DNA of 64,000 bases from Lethocerus indicus (taxonomy: Eukaryota > Arthropoda > Insecta > Hemiptera > Belostomatidae). Shown here one piece after another: positions 1 to 12,588 of this stretch. The position numbers and the translations under genes are program-made. The stretch spans positions 1,019,575 to 1,083,574 of the forward strand of contig JACDQD010000005.1 of NCBI GenBank assembly GCA_019843655.1, read 5' to 3'. A model generated the notes under the pieces. It worked only from the letters and a program-made list of their open reading frames with translations, was not told the DNA's origin and searched no databases. Numbering within the stretch: the stretch's first letter is position 1; every line of letters begins with the position of its first letter.

Positions 1-61
1 ATGTCTTTCAGAAGCCATCCTCACTGCCCACTGTCACTGTCACTGTTACTGTTACAATACG

Positions 62-137
<76 letters not shown>

Positions 138-346
138 CGTTTTGTAACAGTAACACAGTATGACACAGTGACAGTGACAGTGACACAGTGGGCAGTAAGG
201 ATGGCTTCTGAAAAACATCCAAAGCGCCGACAGTGACTACTGACACAGCGCCTACTGAAGACGTGGCGAGAGCGGTCGAAGAAACCGGTCTGGCGAAAGA
301 CCGAAAACCGGCGAAACGAGGGAGACAGAAACACGACAAACCCTAC
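1..346 (+). mobile_element. Hairpin-family element, cut by window edge
   Basis: Two imperfectly complementary arms surround a (TA)n tract at about 65-133. Left arm: CATCCTCACTGCCCACTGTC and further. Right arm: GTGGGCAGTAAGGATGGC, then CTACTGAAGACG, CCGGTCTGGCGAAAGACC and GACAGAAACACGAC. The left end lies outside the window. Confidence 0.8.
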
Positions 347-657
347 GGTCTTTGTATTTATTGTCTATTATTTTTATTTATCCCGCCCCACCCATCTAAA
401 CGGGAAAAAACTTCGTAAACGCCCTTTTCCTGTACTATTTGAAACCGTTTAAAAAAAAAGTCAATAAATATCTCGTTGTGTCGGACGACAACCGTCGTGT
501 GTTTGGACACGTAGACGCGTGAATACGTTGGGAATGTCACGTAAATTCTACTTCTTCTTCTTTATCTTGAAGAATTCCGGAATTCCAAAAATGAAAAAGA
601 CCGACTTAATCGCAAAAGGAATAAATGATAGGGCGTCTAATGCTTGATTTTGGCTGC
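340..657. other. AT-rich spacer
   Basis: No gene, splice-supported exon or clear repeat seen here. Confidence 0.5.
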
Positions 658-816
658 GGTTTGGCTGCTTGCCGTCTTCAGTAGTCATTGTCACTGTGCA
701 CTTTGGATGTTTTATGATCCTCACACTGTCACTACACTTGTACTGCGGTGGAGGAAGTGCCAAAGTGACTGACAGCGCTACTGAAGATGGCGTGGTGTAT
801 ATATATGACGGTATGG

Positions 817-864
<48 letters not shown>

Positions 865-1185
865 GACAAACCACCACAGTACAAGTGAAAGTGACACAGT
901 GGGCAGTAGGATGGCCCCAGGAAAAACATCCGAAGTGCCTAACAGAGCCACTCTGACGCAGCGCTACTGAAGATGGCGAGCGGCCGAAACCCCGGTCTAG
1001 CAAAAGGCCGACAGTACAAGTGACAGTGACAGTGGGCAGTGAGGATGGCCCCAGAAATACATCCAAAGTTCCGACACTGACTACTGACGCAGCGCTACTG
1101 AAGATGGCGAGCGGCCGAAACCCCCGGTCTAGCAAAAGACCAAACTGCAGCGAGATGAGACAGAAACATCACGAACCTACAGTAC
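658..1185 (+). mobile_element. Hairpin-family element with (TA)n centre
   Basis: The left arm (GTCTTCAGTAG...CTTTGGATGTTTT...CACTTGTACTGCGGTGG) and right arm (CCACCACAGTACAAGTG...CAGCGCTACTGAAGATGG) flank a (TA)n centre at about 822-862. A second partial right arm follows at 1010-1185 and runs into another (TA)n tract at 1188-1241. Confidence 0.8.
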
Positions 1186-1186
1186 A

Positions 1187-1187
<1 letters not shown>

Positions 1188-1241
<54 letters not shown>
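1188..1241. repeat. (TA)n microsatellite
   Basis: An uninterrupted TA dinucleotide tract of about 54 bp at the right border of the hairpin element. 1242-1885 after it shows no gene or known repeat. Confidence 0.95.
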
Positions 1242-1242
<1 letters not shown>

Positions 1243-1888
1243 TATATCTAAAGGTATAGGCTGTATATGCCGTCGGTGTATACTTTGTTTGTCGCGATCC
1301 ACAGAGCTGTCGTCGTCAAAAACAAACAGGCGAAAAATCACAAATCGTGTGATGAACAACAAACTGGGTGAAGGCCACAGCCACAGCCACTGTTTGTTTG
1401 TTTGTTTCTCGCCGAAAGTGCATTTAAACAGTGCAATTTAAACTGTCTCCTCACCACAATATATATCATTCTGAAGTTATTATTTTTCATCGTTTTTTCC
1501 CCCGTCGACAAAACGGTTTTTGTCCGACGATTATTAGTGGTAAATATTCTAGCGAGTTGAGCGTAAAAGCCGAGGAAAAAGGGAAATAAAATTGAAATAT
1601 CTCAGAACTGAAAGTTCTCAACTTTCGACCCAGTTGGACAGAGATTCTGTGTTTCCCCCCCAGACACAGGAACAGGTTTCCCCCCACCCCCCCTTTTAAC
1701 TTCTGGGAAATCGGCTTTGATTAGAGGCGCAATAAAAGCGATAAACGCAGAACTGTAAGGGAAAGAAATCGAGAATAAATATCAGATATTATACAGAGGG
1801 GGGTGGTCCAAAAAATGTATCCACTGTTCAAAAAGTCCACAACGGGGAGGGAGAAAAACTATTTAAAAAAGGGCGGTAGTACGTGGAA

Positions 1889-2763
1889 GGGAGGGTTCGG
1901 TCTTTCGCCAGACCGAGGGTTTTGCCGTCGCTCGCCCGTCTTCATGTAGCGCTTGTCGTAGTCGTCACTGTTGGATGTCTTTCAGGGGCCATCCTCACTG
2001 CCCTGTCACCGTCACTGTCACTTGTGGGCCCGACAGAACTGTCCAAAGTGCCTGACACAGCGCTACTGAACTGAAGACGGGCGAGCCGCAAACCCCCACC
2101 CCGGTCAGCAAAAGGCCGAGAGTACAAGTGACACAGTGACAGTGACAGTGACAGTGGGGACATGAGGATGGCCCCTGAAAAACATCCAAAGTGCCGACAC
2201 AGTGACTGACACAGCGCTACTGAAGACGGTGGCGAGCGGTAGAAACCCCACGGTCCGCCAAAAGGCCGAAATTACAAGTGACAGTGACAGTGACGGTGAC
2301 AGTGGGCAGTGAGGATGGCCCCACAAAAAGAACATCAAAGTGCCGACACGGTGACTAATGACACAGTGCTACTGAAGACGGTGGCGAGCGGCCGCAAACC
2401 CCTACCAGGTCGGCAGGCCGAGAGTACAGAGTGACAGTGACAGTGACGGTGACAGTGACAGTGGGCAGTGAGGATGGCCTAAAGAACATCAAAGTGCCGA
2501 CGAATTTGACTGACCCGACACAGCGCTACTGAAGACGGTGGCTTGAGCGGCTAAAATTACCCCCGGTACAGCAAAAAGGCCGGTACGAGCGACACAGTGA
2601 CGGTGACAGTGACGGTGGGCGCAGTGAGGATAGCCCTGAAAGAACATCAAAGTGCCGACGGTGACTACCGACACAGCGCTACTGAAGACGGGGCGAGCGG
2701 CGCAAAACCGGTCTAGCGAAGACCGGTATTTAACCCTCGCAGGCCACAAAACAGGTATGTTGG
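1889..2763 (-). mobile_element. Hairpin-family element with tandemly amplified right arm
   Basis: The left arm (GGTCTTTCGCCAGACC...GTCACTTGTGGGCC) is followed by about four tandem copies of the right arm, each ~150-160 bp and starting with a TACAAGTGACAGTGAC-type sequence near 2122, 2271, 2422 and 2581. The right end carries the full terminus CTCGCAGGCCACAAAACAGG, so the element is in reverse orientation to most other copies. 2764-3085 holds nothing I recognise. Confidence 0.75.
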
Positions 2764-3085
2764 ACCAAAAACGTTTATATTCAATGTAAGGCGATTTGGC
2801 GGCGAACTGTGTGTACGCGGCACTTTTTCCTCGTCTCGTTTGTACAACTGATAATAAAAAGTGCCGCTTTGGCTTAAGCAGCAGGGAAACTAAGTCGGTT
2901 TTCCCTCGCATACCCGTTCGGTATTTGAACTCTCGGCCGTCGCAGCGGCCCCAAGGCCAATGGAAACGGCCATTTCGGAGTTTCTCTTTCAGATCGAGAA
3001 TGTTCCAGCTTCCCGCCAGAAGTAGTAGCAGTGCTGTGGCGAGACGTGCCACTGACGTCTACCGAGTCAACTGCACGGAATGGCG

Positions 3086-4368
3086 AAAAAACAAACCCAA
3101 AAATGCGGTTTTTAGACCGCCCAAAAAAGCGATTTGTAGGCACCGAAAAAGCGTTTTTTAGGCCCAAAAATGCAGTTTTTCGGCCCAATCGACCGCATAT
3201 TCCACCCACAAGTGTACCGAAGTGAGTTACACTTAACCCTGAAACGGCGGGCTGAAAACCGAAAATTTTCCGTTATCTCTATCACCATTTTTGAGGTCGA
3301 TTTTCCGCCTGAAAACCGCATTTTTGGGCCTAAAACCGCATTTTCCAGCCAATTTTACGTCTAAAACCACATTTTTGGCGCAAAAAACCGAATTTATGGG
3401 CCAACTTTGCGTCTATAATTGCCATTTTTGGGCATAAAAACCGCATTTTTTGGCCATAAAACCGCATGTTCGGGCCAATATTGCGTCTAAAAATGCCATA
3501 TTTTGGCCATAAAACGCATTTTCGGGCCAATTTTGCGTCTAAGAACCCTTTTTTGGGCCTAAAAACAGCATTTTCTGACCAATTTTGCGTTAAAAATTGC
3601 CTTTTTTGCGGGAAAAAAGCGAATTTTTGGGCCAATTTCGCGTCTAAAACTCCATTTTTGGGGCAAAAAACCGCATTTATGGGTCAATTTTGCGTCTAAG
3701 AATACAATTTTTGGCCAAAAAAACGCATTTTCAGGCCAATTTTGCGTCTAAAAACCACATTTATGGACCTAAAAACCGCATTTATGGGTCAATTTTGCGT
3801 CTAAGAGTGCAATTTTTCGGCCAAAAAACCGCATTTTTGGGCCAATTTTGCGTCTAAAATGCCGTTTATTAACAAAACGCATTTTCGAATTTGCGTCAAA
3901 AATGCCGTTTGTTATTACAAAAACGCATTTACGGGCCAATTTTTCGTCTAAGAACCCTTTTTGGGCCTAAAAACAGCATTTTGGGCCAATTTTCCTTCTA
4001 AAAACATTTTTGGCCCAAAAATGCATTTTCGACCAATTTTGCGTTAAAAATTGCCTTTTTGCGTGATAAAAGCGATTTTTGGGTCAATTTGCGTCTAAAG
4101 ATGCAATTTTTGCCAAAAACGCATTTTCAGGCCAATTTGCGTCTAAAACCACATTTATGGGCCTAAAACCGCATTTATGGGTCAATTTGCGTCATAAAAT
4201 GCCATTTTGGGCTAAAACCACTTTGGACCAATTTTGCGTCTAAAACCCCATTTTGGCCAAAACCGTATTTACAGACCAATTTTTAAATCCAAAAAGTAAT
4301 TTTGGGCCTAAAACAGCATATTTTGACCAAATTTTGTGTCTAAAAATGCCCTGATTTTTCGAAAATTT
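3086..4368. repeat. ~50-bp diverged minisatellite, block 1
   Basis: Roughly 25 diverged units of about 48-52 bp containing CCGCATTTTTGGGCCAATTT and TTGCGTCTAAAAATGCC. The first ~100 bp (3090-3185) carry the unit in reverse orientation (CCCAAAAATGCGGTTTTTAG). One monomer resembling the ~103-bp satellite lies at about 3187-3260. Short apparent reading frames here are repeat artefacts. Confidence 0.9.
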
Positions 4369-5075
4369 TCTCATATTCCACCCACAAGTGTACCAAAGTG
4401 AGTTACACTTGCCCCTGAAACGGCGGGTTGAAAATCGAAAATTTAGGTTTTTCGAAAATTTTCTCAGATCGATCTCATATTCCACCCACAAGTGTACCAA
4501 AGTGAGTTACACTTGCCCCTAAAACGGCGGGTTGAAAATCGAAAATTTAGGTTTTTCGAAAATTTTCTCAGATCGATCCCATATTCCACCCACAAGTGTA
4601 CCAAAGTGAGTTACACTTGCCCCTAAAAGGGCGGGTTGAAAATCGAAAATTTAGGTTTTTCGAAAATTTTCAGATCGATCCCATATTCCACCCACAAGTG
4701 TACCAAAGTGAGTTACACTTGCCCCTAAAGGCGGGTTGAAAATCGAAAATTTAGGTTTTCGAATTTTCTCGATCGATCTCATATTCCACCCACAAGTGTC
4801 CCTAAGTGAGTTACACTTGCCCCTAAAAAGGCGGGTTGAAAATCGAAAATTTAGGTTTTTCGAAAATTTTCTCAGATCGATCCCATATTCCACCCACAAG
4901 TGTCCCTAAGTGAGTTACACTTGCCCCTAAAAAGGCGGGTTGAAAATCGAAAATTTAGGTTTTCGAAAATTTTCTCAGATCGGTCCCATATTCCACCCAC
5001 AAGTGTCCCAAAGTGAGTTACACTTGCCCTAAAGGGCGGTTGAAAATAAAATTTAGGTTTTCGAAAATTTTCTCT
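4369..5075 (+). repeat. ~103-bp satellite array 1 (about 7 monomers)
   Basis: Monomers begin at CATATTCCACCCACAAGTGT (about 4370, 4474, 4580, 4680, 4777, 4886, 4987). Each has an 8-bp inverted repeat CAAGTGTA / TACACTTG around an 11-base loop, followed by GGCGGGTTGAAAATCGAAAA and TTTTTCGAAAATTTTC. The array degrades towards its right end. Confidence 0.93.
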
Positions 5076-6395
5076 AAAACGCATTTCTGGCCCAAAAACC
5101 GCATTTTTCTGGCCAAGTTTGCGTTAAAAATTGCCTTTTGCGTGATAAAAGCGAATTGGGTCGAATTTTCGTCACAAATGCAATTTTTGCCAAAAAACGC
5201 ATTTTCAGGCCAATTTTGGTTAAACCATTTATGGGCCTAAAACCACATTTATGGGTAATTTTGCGTCCAAATGTAATTTTTGGCCAAAAACCGAATTTTT
5301 GGGCCAATTTTGCGTCATAAAATGCCATTTTGGGCCTAAAGGTTCGCATTTTGGACCAATTTTGCGTCTAAAATCCCATTTTTTGTCAAAACCGTATTTC
5401 AGACCCAATTTTACGTCTAAACCCATTTTTGGGCCAAAAACCAGATTTATGGGCCAATTTTGCGTTTAAAATTGCCATTTTGGGCATAAAAACCGCATTT
5501 CGGGCCAATTTGCGTCTAAAAACCCTTGTTGGGCCTAAAACAGCATTTTGGGCCAATTTTTGCTTCTAAAAAGCATTTTTGGCCCAATAAGCCGCATTTT
5601 CTGACCAATTATGCGTTAAAATTGCCTTTTTGCGTGAAAAAAGCGAATTTTTAGGCCAATTTCGTCTAAAATCCATTTTTGGGCCAAAAAACCGCATTTA
5701 TGGGTCAATTTTGCGTCTAAAATGCAATTTTTAGCCAAAACGCATTTTTCAAAAATTTTGCGTCTAAAAACCACATTTATGAGCCACAAAACCGCGTTAT
5801 GGGTCGAATTTTGCGTCTGAGTGCAATTTTGGTAAAAGAGCTGATTTTGGGCCAATTTTGCGACAAAAATGGCATTTTTGGGCCTAAAACCGCATTTCTG
5901 TCCCAATTCTGAGTCATAAAACCATTTTATTACTTTCGTCAGTGCCGTTTATTTCCAAAACATTTTTCGAACCAATTTTGCGTCAAAACCACTGGTCAAA
6001 ATCAACATTTTTGGGCCAATTTGCTTCTAAAAACGCATTTTGGCCCAAAACCATTTTCTGACCAATTTTGCGTTAAAATTGCCTTTTGCGTGATAAAAAT
6101 CGAATTTTTGGGTCAATTTTGCGTCTAAGAATCACAATTTTTGCCAAAAAACGAGTCCTTTCGGGCGGGTAAAATCGAAAACCACATTTAGGGTTTTCAA
6201 AGGCGCATTTATGGATGACCGTCATAAAATGCCATTTTTGAACCTAAAGGCAAAATTTTGGACCAATTTTGCGTCCTAAATACTACCCCATTTTGGCCAA
6301 AACCGTATTTACGGTGAATTTTTCGATCAAAATGCAATTTTTCAATTTCGAAATATTTTGACCAATTTTGTCCTAAAATGCCCTGATTTTCGAAA
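5076..6395. repeat. ~50-bp minisatellite, block 2
   Basis: The same diverged minisatellite as block 1, in the same orientation, with about 26 units between the two satellite arrays. Numerous small deletions; no coding content. Confidence 0.9.
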
Positions 6396-8239
6396 ATTTT
6401 CTCATATTCCACCCACAAGTGTACCAAAGTGAGTTACACTTGCCCCTGAAAGGGCGGGTTGAAAATCGAAAATTTAGGTTTTCGAAAATTTTTCAGATCG
6501 ATCCCATATTCCACCCACAAGTGTACCAAAGTGAGTTACACTTGCCCCTGAAAGGGCGGGTTGAAAATCGAAAATTTAGGTTTTTCGAAAATTTTCTCAG
6601 ATCGATCCCATATTCCACCCACAAGTGTACCAAAGTGAGTTACACTTGCCCCTAAAAGGGCGGGTTGAAAATCGAAAATTTAGGTTTTTCGAAAATTTTC
6701 TCAGATCGATCCCATATTCCACCCACAAGTGTACCAAAGTGAGTTACACTTGCCCTAAAGGGCGGGTTGAAAATCGAAAATTTAGGTTTTTCGAAAATTT
6801 TCGCAGATCGATCCCATATTCCACCCACAAGTGTACCAAAGTGAGTTACACTTGCCCCTAAAAGGGCGGGTTGAAAATCGAAAATTTAGGTTTTTCGAAA
6901 ATTTTCTCAGATCGATCCCATATTCCACCCACAAGTGTACCAAAGTGAGTTACACTTGCCCTAAAGGGCGGGTTGAAAATCGAAAATTTAGGTTTTTCGA
7001 AAATTTTCTCAGATCGATCCCATATTCCACCCACAAGTGTACCAAAGTGAGTTACACTTGCCCCTAAAAGGGCGGGTTGAAAATCGAAAATTTAGGTTTT
7101 TCGAAAATTTTCTCAGATCGATCCCATATTCCACCCACAAGTGTACCAAAGTGAGTTACACTTGCCCCTGAAAGGGCGGGTTGAAAATCGAAAATTTAGG
7201 TTTTCGAAAATTTTCTCAGATCGATCCCATATTCCACCCACAAGTGTACCAAAGTGAGTTACACTTGCCGAGGCGGGTTGAAAATCGAAAATTTAGGTTT
7301 TTCGAAAATTTTCACAGATCGATCCCATATTCCACCCACAAGTGTACCAAAGTGAGTTACACTTGCCCCTGAAAGGGCGGGTTGAAAATCGAAAATTTAG
7401 GTTTTTCGAAAATTTTCTCAGATCGATCCCATATTCCACCCACAAACCAAAGTGAGTTACACTTGCCCTAAAAGGCGGGTTGAAAATCGAAAATTTAGGT
7501 TTTCGAAAATTTTCACAGATCGATCCCATATTCCACCCACAAGTGTACCAAAGTGAGTTACGCCCTAAAGGGCGGGTTGAAAATCGAAAATTTAGGTTTT
7601 CGAAAATTTTCTCAGATCGATCCCATATTCCACCCACAAGTGTACCAAAGTGAGTTACACTTGCCCCTAAAAGGGCGGGTTGAAAATCGAAAATTTAGGT
7701 TTTTCGAAAATTTTCTCAGATCGATCCCATATTCCACCCACAAGTGTACCAAAGTGAGTTACACTTGCCCCTAAAAGGGCGGGTTGAAAATCGAAAATTT
7801 AGGTTTTTCGAAAATTTTCTCAGATCGATCCCATATTCCACCCACAAGTGTACCAAAGTGAGTTACACTTGCCCCTAAAAGGGCGGGTTGAAAATCGAAA
7901 ATTTAGGTTTTTCGAAAATTTTCTCAGATCGATCCCATATTCCACCCACAAGTGTACCAAAGTGAGTTACACTTGCCCCTAAAAGGGCGGGTTGAAAATC
8001 GAAAATTTAGGTTTTTCGAAAATTTTCTCAGATCGATCCCATATTCCACCCACAAGTGTACCAAAGTGAGTTACACTTGCCCCTAAAAAGGCGGGTTGAA
8101 AATCGAAAATTTAGGTTTTTCGAAAATTTTCTCAGATCGATCCCATATTCCACCCACAAGTGTACCAAAGTGAGTTACACTTGCCCCTAAAAGGGCGGGT
8201 TGAAAATCGAAAATTTAGGTTTTTCGAAAATTTTTTTCG
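6396..8239 (+). repeat. ~103-bp satellite array 2 (about 18 monomers)
   Basis: About 18 highly similar monomers at 97-107-bp spacing (starts near 6402, 6504, 6608, 6711 and so on to 8141), with the same sequence as array 1. Monomers are more homogeneous than in array 1, implying recent amplification or homogenisation. Some lack the C-rich run or part of the CAAGTGTACC block (near 7440 and 7560). Confidence 0.95.
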
Positions 8240-9575
8240 GCATATTCTGCGTCTAAACATGCCATTTTAGGCCTAAAACTGAATTTGCGCGGGTCAATAT
8301 TGCGTCTAAAAATGGCCAAAATTTTTCAATTTTGCGTCAAAACTTTTGGCCAAAACGGATTTCGGGCCAATTTGCGTCTAAAACTTTTTTGAGCATTTTC
8401 CAAAAGAACGCATTTTGGAGCATCTAAGAACCTTTTTGGGCCTAAAAACCGCATTTTTGGCCATATTTTGCCTAAAAAACCCCTTTTTGGCCTAAAAACG
8501 GCATTTTTGGGCCAATAACCTTGTGTCAAAATATGCTATTTTTGGGCCTACAAACCGCATTTTTACAGATTTTGCGTCTAAAATGCAATTTTTTGGCCTA
8601 AAAACCGCATTTTCGGGCCAATTTTGCGTTTAAAATTGCCTTTTTTGCAGCAAAAGCCGAATTTTTCATTGAAAATTTTGGCGTCTAAAATCCATTTTTG
8701 GGGCAAAAACCGCATTTATGGGCCAATTTTGTTTAAAATTGTTTTTGCAGCAAAAAGCTAATTTTTGGGTGAATGGCCAAACTCCATTTCCGGGGCAAAA
8801 ACCGCATTTATGGGCCTTTTGTGTCTAAAACCACATTTATGGGCCTATTTTCGGGCTAATTTGCATCTAAAACCCCTTTTGGGCCTAAAACAGCATTTTT
8901 GGGCCAACTTTGCGTCAAAAAATGCTATTTTTGGGCCTACAAACAGCATTTTTCGGCCAATTTTCGTTTAAGAATGTCTTTTTTGCGCCAAAAAACCGAA
9001 TTTTCAGGCCAATTTTACGTCTAAAAACCACATTTCTGCCTAGAATCCTCATTTTTTGGCCGTTATTGCGTCTAAAAATGCAATTTTTTGGCCTAGAAAC
9101 AGCATTTTTGGGCCAATTTTGATCTAAAAACGCATTTTTGGACCAAAAAACCGCATTTTCTTACCAATTTTGCGTTTAAAATTGCCTCTTTTGCGGCAAA
9201 AAACCGAATTTTTAGGCCAATTTTGTGTCTAAAAATGCCATTTTTAGGCCAAAGAGGCATTTACCGGCCAATTTTGCGTCTAAAACCACATTTATGGGCC
9301 TAAAACCCATTTTGGGCCAATTTTGCGTTGAAAAACCCCTTTTTCGCCTAAAACAGCATTTTCGGCCTAAAACAGTACATTTCTGCCTACAAACGGCCCA
9401 AAGTGCAATTTTTAACCCCAAAATGCCGTTTTTAGACGCAAAATGGGGCAAATATGCGGTTTTAGGCGCAAAATCGTCCCAAGAATGCGGTTTTTAGGCC
9501 CAAAAATGCTGTTTTAAGTCCCAAAATGCGGTTTCAAGTCCCAAAATGCGGTTTTAGGCCCAAAATGCGTTTTGA
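8240..9575. repeat. ~50-bp minisatellite, block 3
   Basis: About 26 diverged units. The last ~175 bp (9398-9570) switch to reverse orientation (CCCAAAATGCGGTTTTAGGC), mirroring the reverse-oriented units at the left edge of the complex near 3090. Confidence 0.9.
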
Positions 9576-9675
9576 AACGCTGATACGGCTGGGTCGAATA
9601 TCGAAAATTTTTATCAAATGAGATTTTTTAGGCGAAATGCATTTTCCCGGCGGGTTGAAAAATCGATCTGATTCC

Positions 9676-9790
9676 ACGACAGTAAGAGGTGGGCAGTGTG
9701 GGCAGTGAGTATGCCCAAAAAACATACACAGTGACTGACACCGCTACTGAAGACGGCGAGAGGCCATCGAGAAACACACGAAAGAAACTA
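9676..9790 (+). mobile_element. Hairpin-family solo right-arm fragment
   Basis: Contains GTGGGCAGTGAGTATGCCCA, CATACACAGTGACTGACACC, GCTACTGAAGACGGCGAGAG and GAGAAACACACGAAAG. Only the right arm is present. 9791-10144 has no recognisable feature. Confidence 0.65.
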
Positions 9791-10144
9791 AACCAAAAGT
9801 GCTGGCGGAACTGAATTAGCTGAACTACTTTCGATCGTTGAAATGAAATTTCACGTAAGGTAAAATTGCAGCGGTTCATTTCATTTTTTCAACAGCCACT
9901 GCCCGTTTATTTCAGGGTCGTGTTAAGTGAGGTCAGTCGATCGCTTCGAAAAATTGCGTTATCTTTTGCGATATTCCAATACAATTGAGAGGTGGAGTAA
10001 AGTCGAACATCTCCATTATTAATACAATTAACAAAAAAAAAGATAAACAACAATCGGTGTTTAGAAATTGTATTGTCGGAGATTAAACGGACTCAGATAT
10101 CGACCTCTGTACTGAGGTGGGCTCGCCTCAAGAGAGGCCAGAAG

Positions 10145-11302
10145 ATAATCTCAGATTTGTATAGAAATAAGAAAAAAAATTGAGGCATATTTTGCGTCAA
10201 AAAATGGCATTTTTTGGGCCTAAAAACCGCATTTCTGGGCCAATTCTGAGTCATAAAATGCCATTTTTGGGCCTAAAACCGCATTTCTGGGCCAATTCTG
10301 AGACATAAAATGCCATTTTTGGGCCTAAAACCGCATTTTTGGACCAATTTTCCGTCCAAAAATTCCATTTGTTGGCCATAAAAACGCATTTTCGGGCCAA
10401 TTTTTCGTCTAAGAACCATTTTTTGGGCCTAAAAACAGCATTTTTGGGGCAAAAAACCGCATTTATGGGTCAATTTTGCGTCTAAGAATGCAATTTTTTG
10501 GCCAAAAAAACGCATTTTCAGGCCAATTTTGCGTCTAAAACCACATTTATGAGCCTAAAAACCGCATTTATGGGCCAATTTGCGTCTAAAAAATTTTCCG
10601 CAAGAAAACCGCATTTTGGGCCTAACAAACCGCATTTTCGGAGCCAATTTTACGTCTAAAACCCATTTTGGGGCAAAAACCGAATTTATGGGCCAATTTG
10701 CGGCCCATCGTCTAAAATGCCATATTTTGGCCAAAAACGCATTTTCGGGCCAATTTGCGTCTAAGAACCCTTTTGGGCCTAAAACCGCATTTTGGGCCAA
10801 TTTTGCGTCTAAAACGCATTTTGCCAAAACCGCATTTTCAGCTTTTGCGTTAAAATGCCATTTTTGGGCCTAAAACCGCATTTTTGGGCCAATGTTGCGT
10901 CTAAAAATGCCATTTTTGAGCCTAAAAACTGAATTTTTCAGCTAATTTCGCATCTAAAAATGCCGTTTATGGTCCTAAACCATATTTTCGGGCCAATTTT
11001 GCTTCGAAAAACCCCTTTTTTGGGCCTAAAAACAGCATTTTTGGGCCAATGTTGCGTCTAAAAATGCCATTTTTGAGCCTAAAAACTGAATTTTTCAGCT
11101 AATTTCGCATCTAAAAATGCCGTTTATGGGCCTAAACCATATTTTCGGGCCAATTTTGCTTCGAAAAACCCCTTTTTTGTGCCTAAAAACAGCATTTTTG
11201 GGCCAATATTGCGCCTTAAAACTGAATTTTTCGGCTATTTTTGCATCTAAAAATGCCGTTTATGGGCCTAAACTAAATAATCTCAGATTTGTATAGAAAT
11301 AA
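10145..11302. repeat. ~50-bp minisatellite, block 4, flanked by 26-bp direct repeats
   Basis: About 22 minisatellite units at 10185-11275, bounded by near-identical direct repeats (ATAATCTCAGATTTGTATAG plus AAATAA) at about 10146-10170 and 11277-11302. Inside, a ~157-bp higher-order unit is duplicated (about 10885-11040 and 11041-11200). Confidence 0.88.
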
Positions 11303-12360
11303 TAAAAAAAAAATTGAGCATTCACTGCAATTGTAGACGAGCTGTCTTATAATCAATTTCTTCTAATTTAATGCGACACGTGTATGCGACACGTGGGCGC
11401 TACAGCGTTCAGTTTTTATCTCTAGGCCGGCGTCACATATTTGTGTGTAATAATTGTTATAATCCGAAATAAATCAATACCTAGAAATTAATTAATAATA
11501 AATGTAATGTATTCGTCAATGAAAAATGATGTCCGCTTTGCTTCGTATGTTTATCTTTCTCTTTAGCGGGGAAATTTTCCCCAACAATTCCTCTAAAAGT
11601 AAAAAATTCGCAGATACTATTTTTATACTCTATTTTTTCGTATTTCACCATTTAAATATGATCAGTATTGTATTGTGAAAAAAATGTATTCAAGTTTCAC
11701 AGTGTGGCCAACCTGTACACTGTTATTTCACGGCAACGGTGCGTTACCACCAAAATTTAGGTGTATATTACAAACGGATAATTTATTCCGCGGGTATATA
11801 AAAAAAAATAGACGTTGAAATTATGTTCGATAAATTTTTTTAAAGAGAAAAGGAAAGTAGAGTTTGCCGATCGAAGAGAGAAATTGTTGGCGCTTGAATC
11901 GTACACGTGGGCGTCCTCCCGTCCTCCCTTATCAAAACTGTTGTTTCGGGTGAGTGAATCGATAGAAAAACAAACTGTACCCAATTTCTAGCGGACAATG
12001 ACTTCTGGCTAATTTCTATTTACAGCCAACTCCAATCAACCGTATAACGTTATGCGGGTAAAGAGGAAACAGCGAAATTCCTCTTCTGTTGCTATTCGAC
12101 GCCGTATTGAGATTGAGAAGAAAAACCCTCGTAACGTTCCCAATTCGTATGTATATTTTTCTAGTTAAGCGCGACAAGGACGCGCTATCTGCGGTCCTTC
12201 GTCAACAGATATAACACGTTTCTGGTATTAGTTACGAAAGTATTACCAACTACCCGCGCGTAATTTATTTTGAAAATTAACGTTCGACTAATGTATCAAC
12301 CGAATTTACTATTACTTGCTTTGAATTTGGAACAAATTAAAATATTTATATATAATTATA
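11303..12360. other. AT-rich unique sequence
   Basis: No exon with plausible splice sites, no recognised transposon and no tandem repeat seen. Confidence 0.4.
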
Positions 12361-12362
12361 TA

Positions 12363-12409
<47 letters not shown>

Positions 12410-12529
12410 ATATTAATGTAGTTTTAAAAAATTACCGAAGACATTCGAAATTATGTATAAAGAATTTTGACATAATCAATTTCGGCATAATCCACTTTGT
12501 GTCGATATTAGTTGTATAATATTGTCTTC

Positions 12530-12588
<59 letters not shown>

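Noticed and set aside
61..1241. Open frames encoding long Tyr-Ile repeats (also at 25.3, 28.1, 28.4, 31.4, 32.7, 32.9, 38.5, 53.4 and 54.9 kb)
   Set aside because: They are translations of (TA)n microsatellites on either strand, not proteins.
3330..5906. Several minus- and plus-strand frames of 60-100 codons with repeating FGxK/RPK patterns
   Set aside because: They follow the ~50-bp minisatellite period and break with its indels; no domain.
6396..8239. CRISPR-like array or repeat protein gene
   Set aside because: Units are contiguous ~103-bp monomers with no unique spacers, and the genome is eukaryotic. The repeated peptides are satellite translations.
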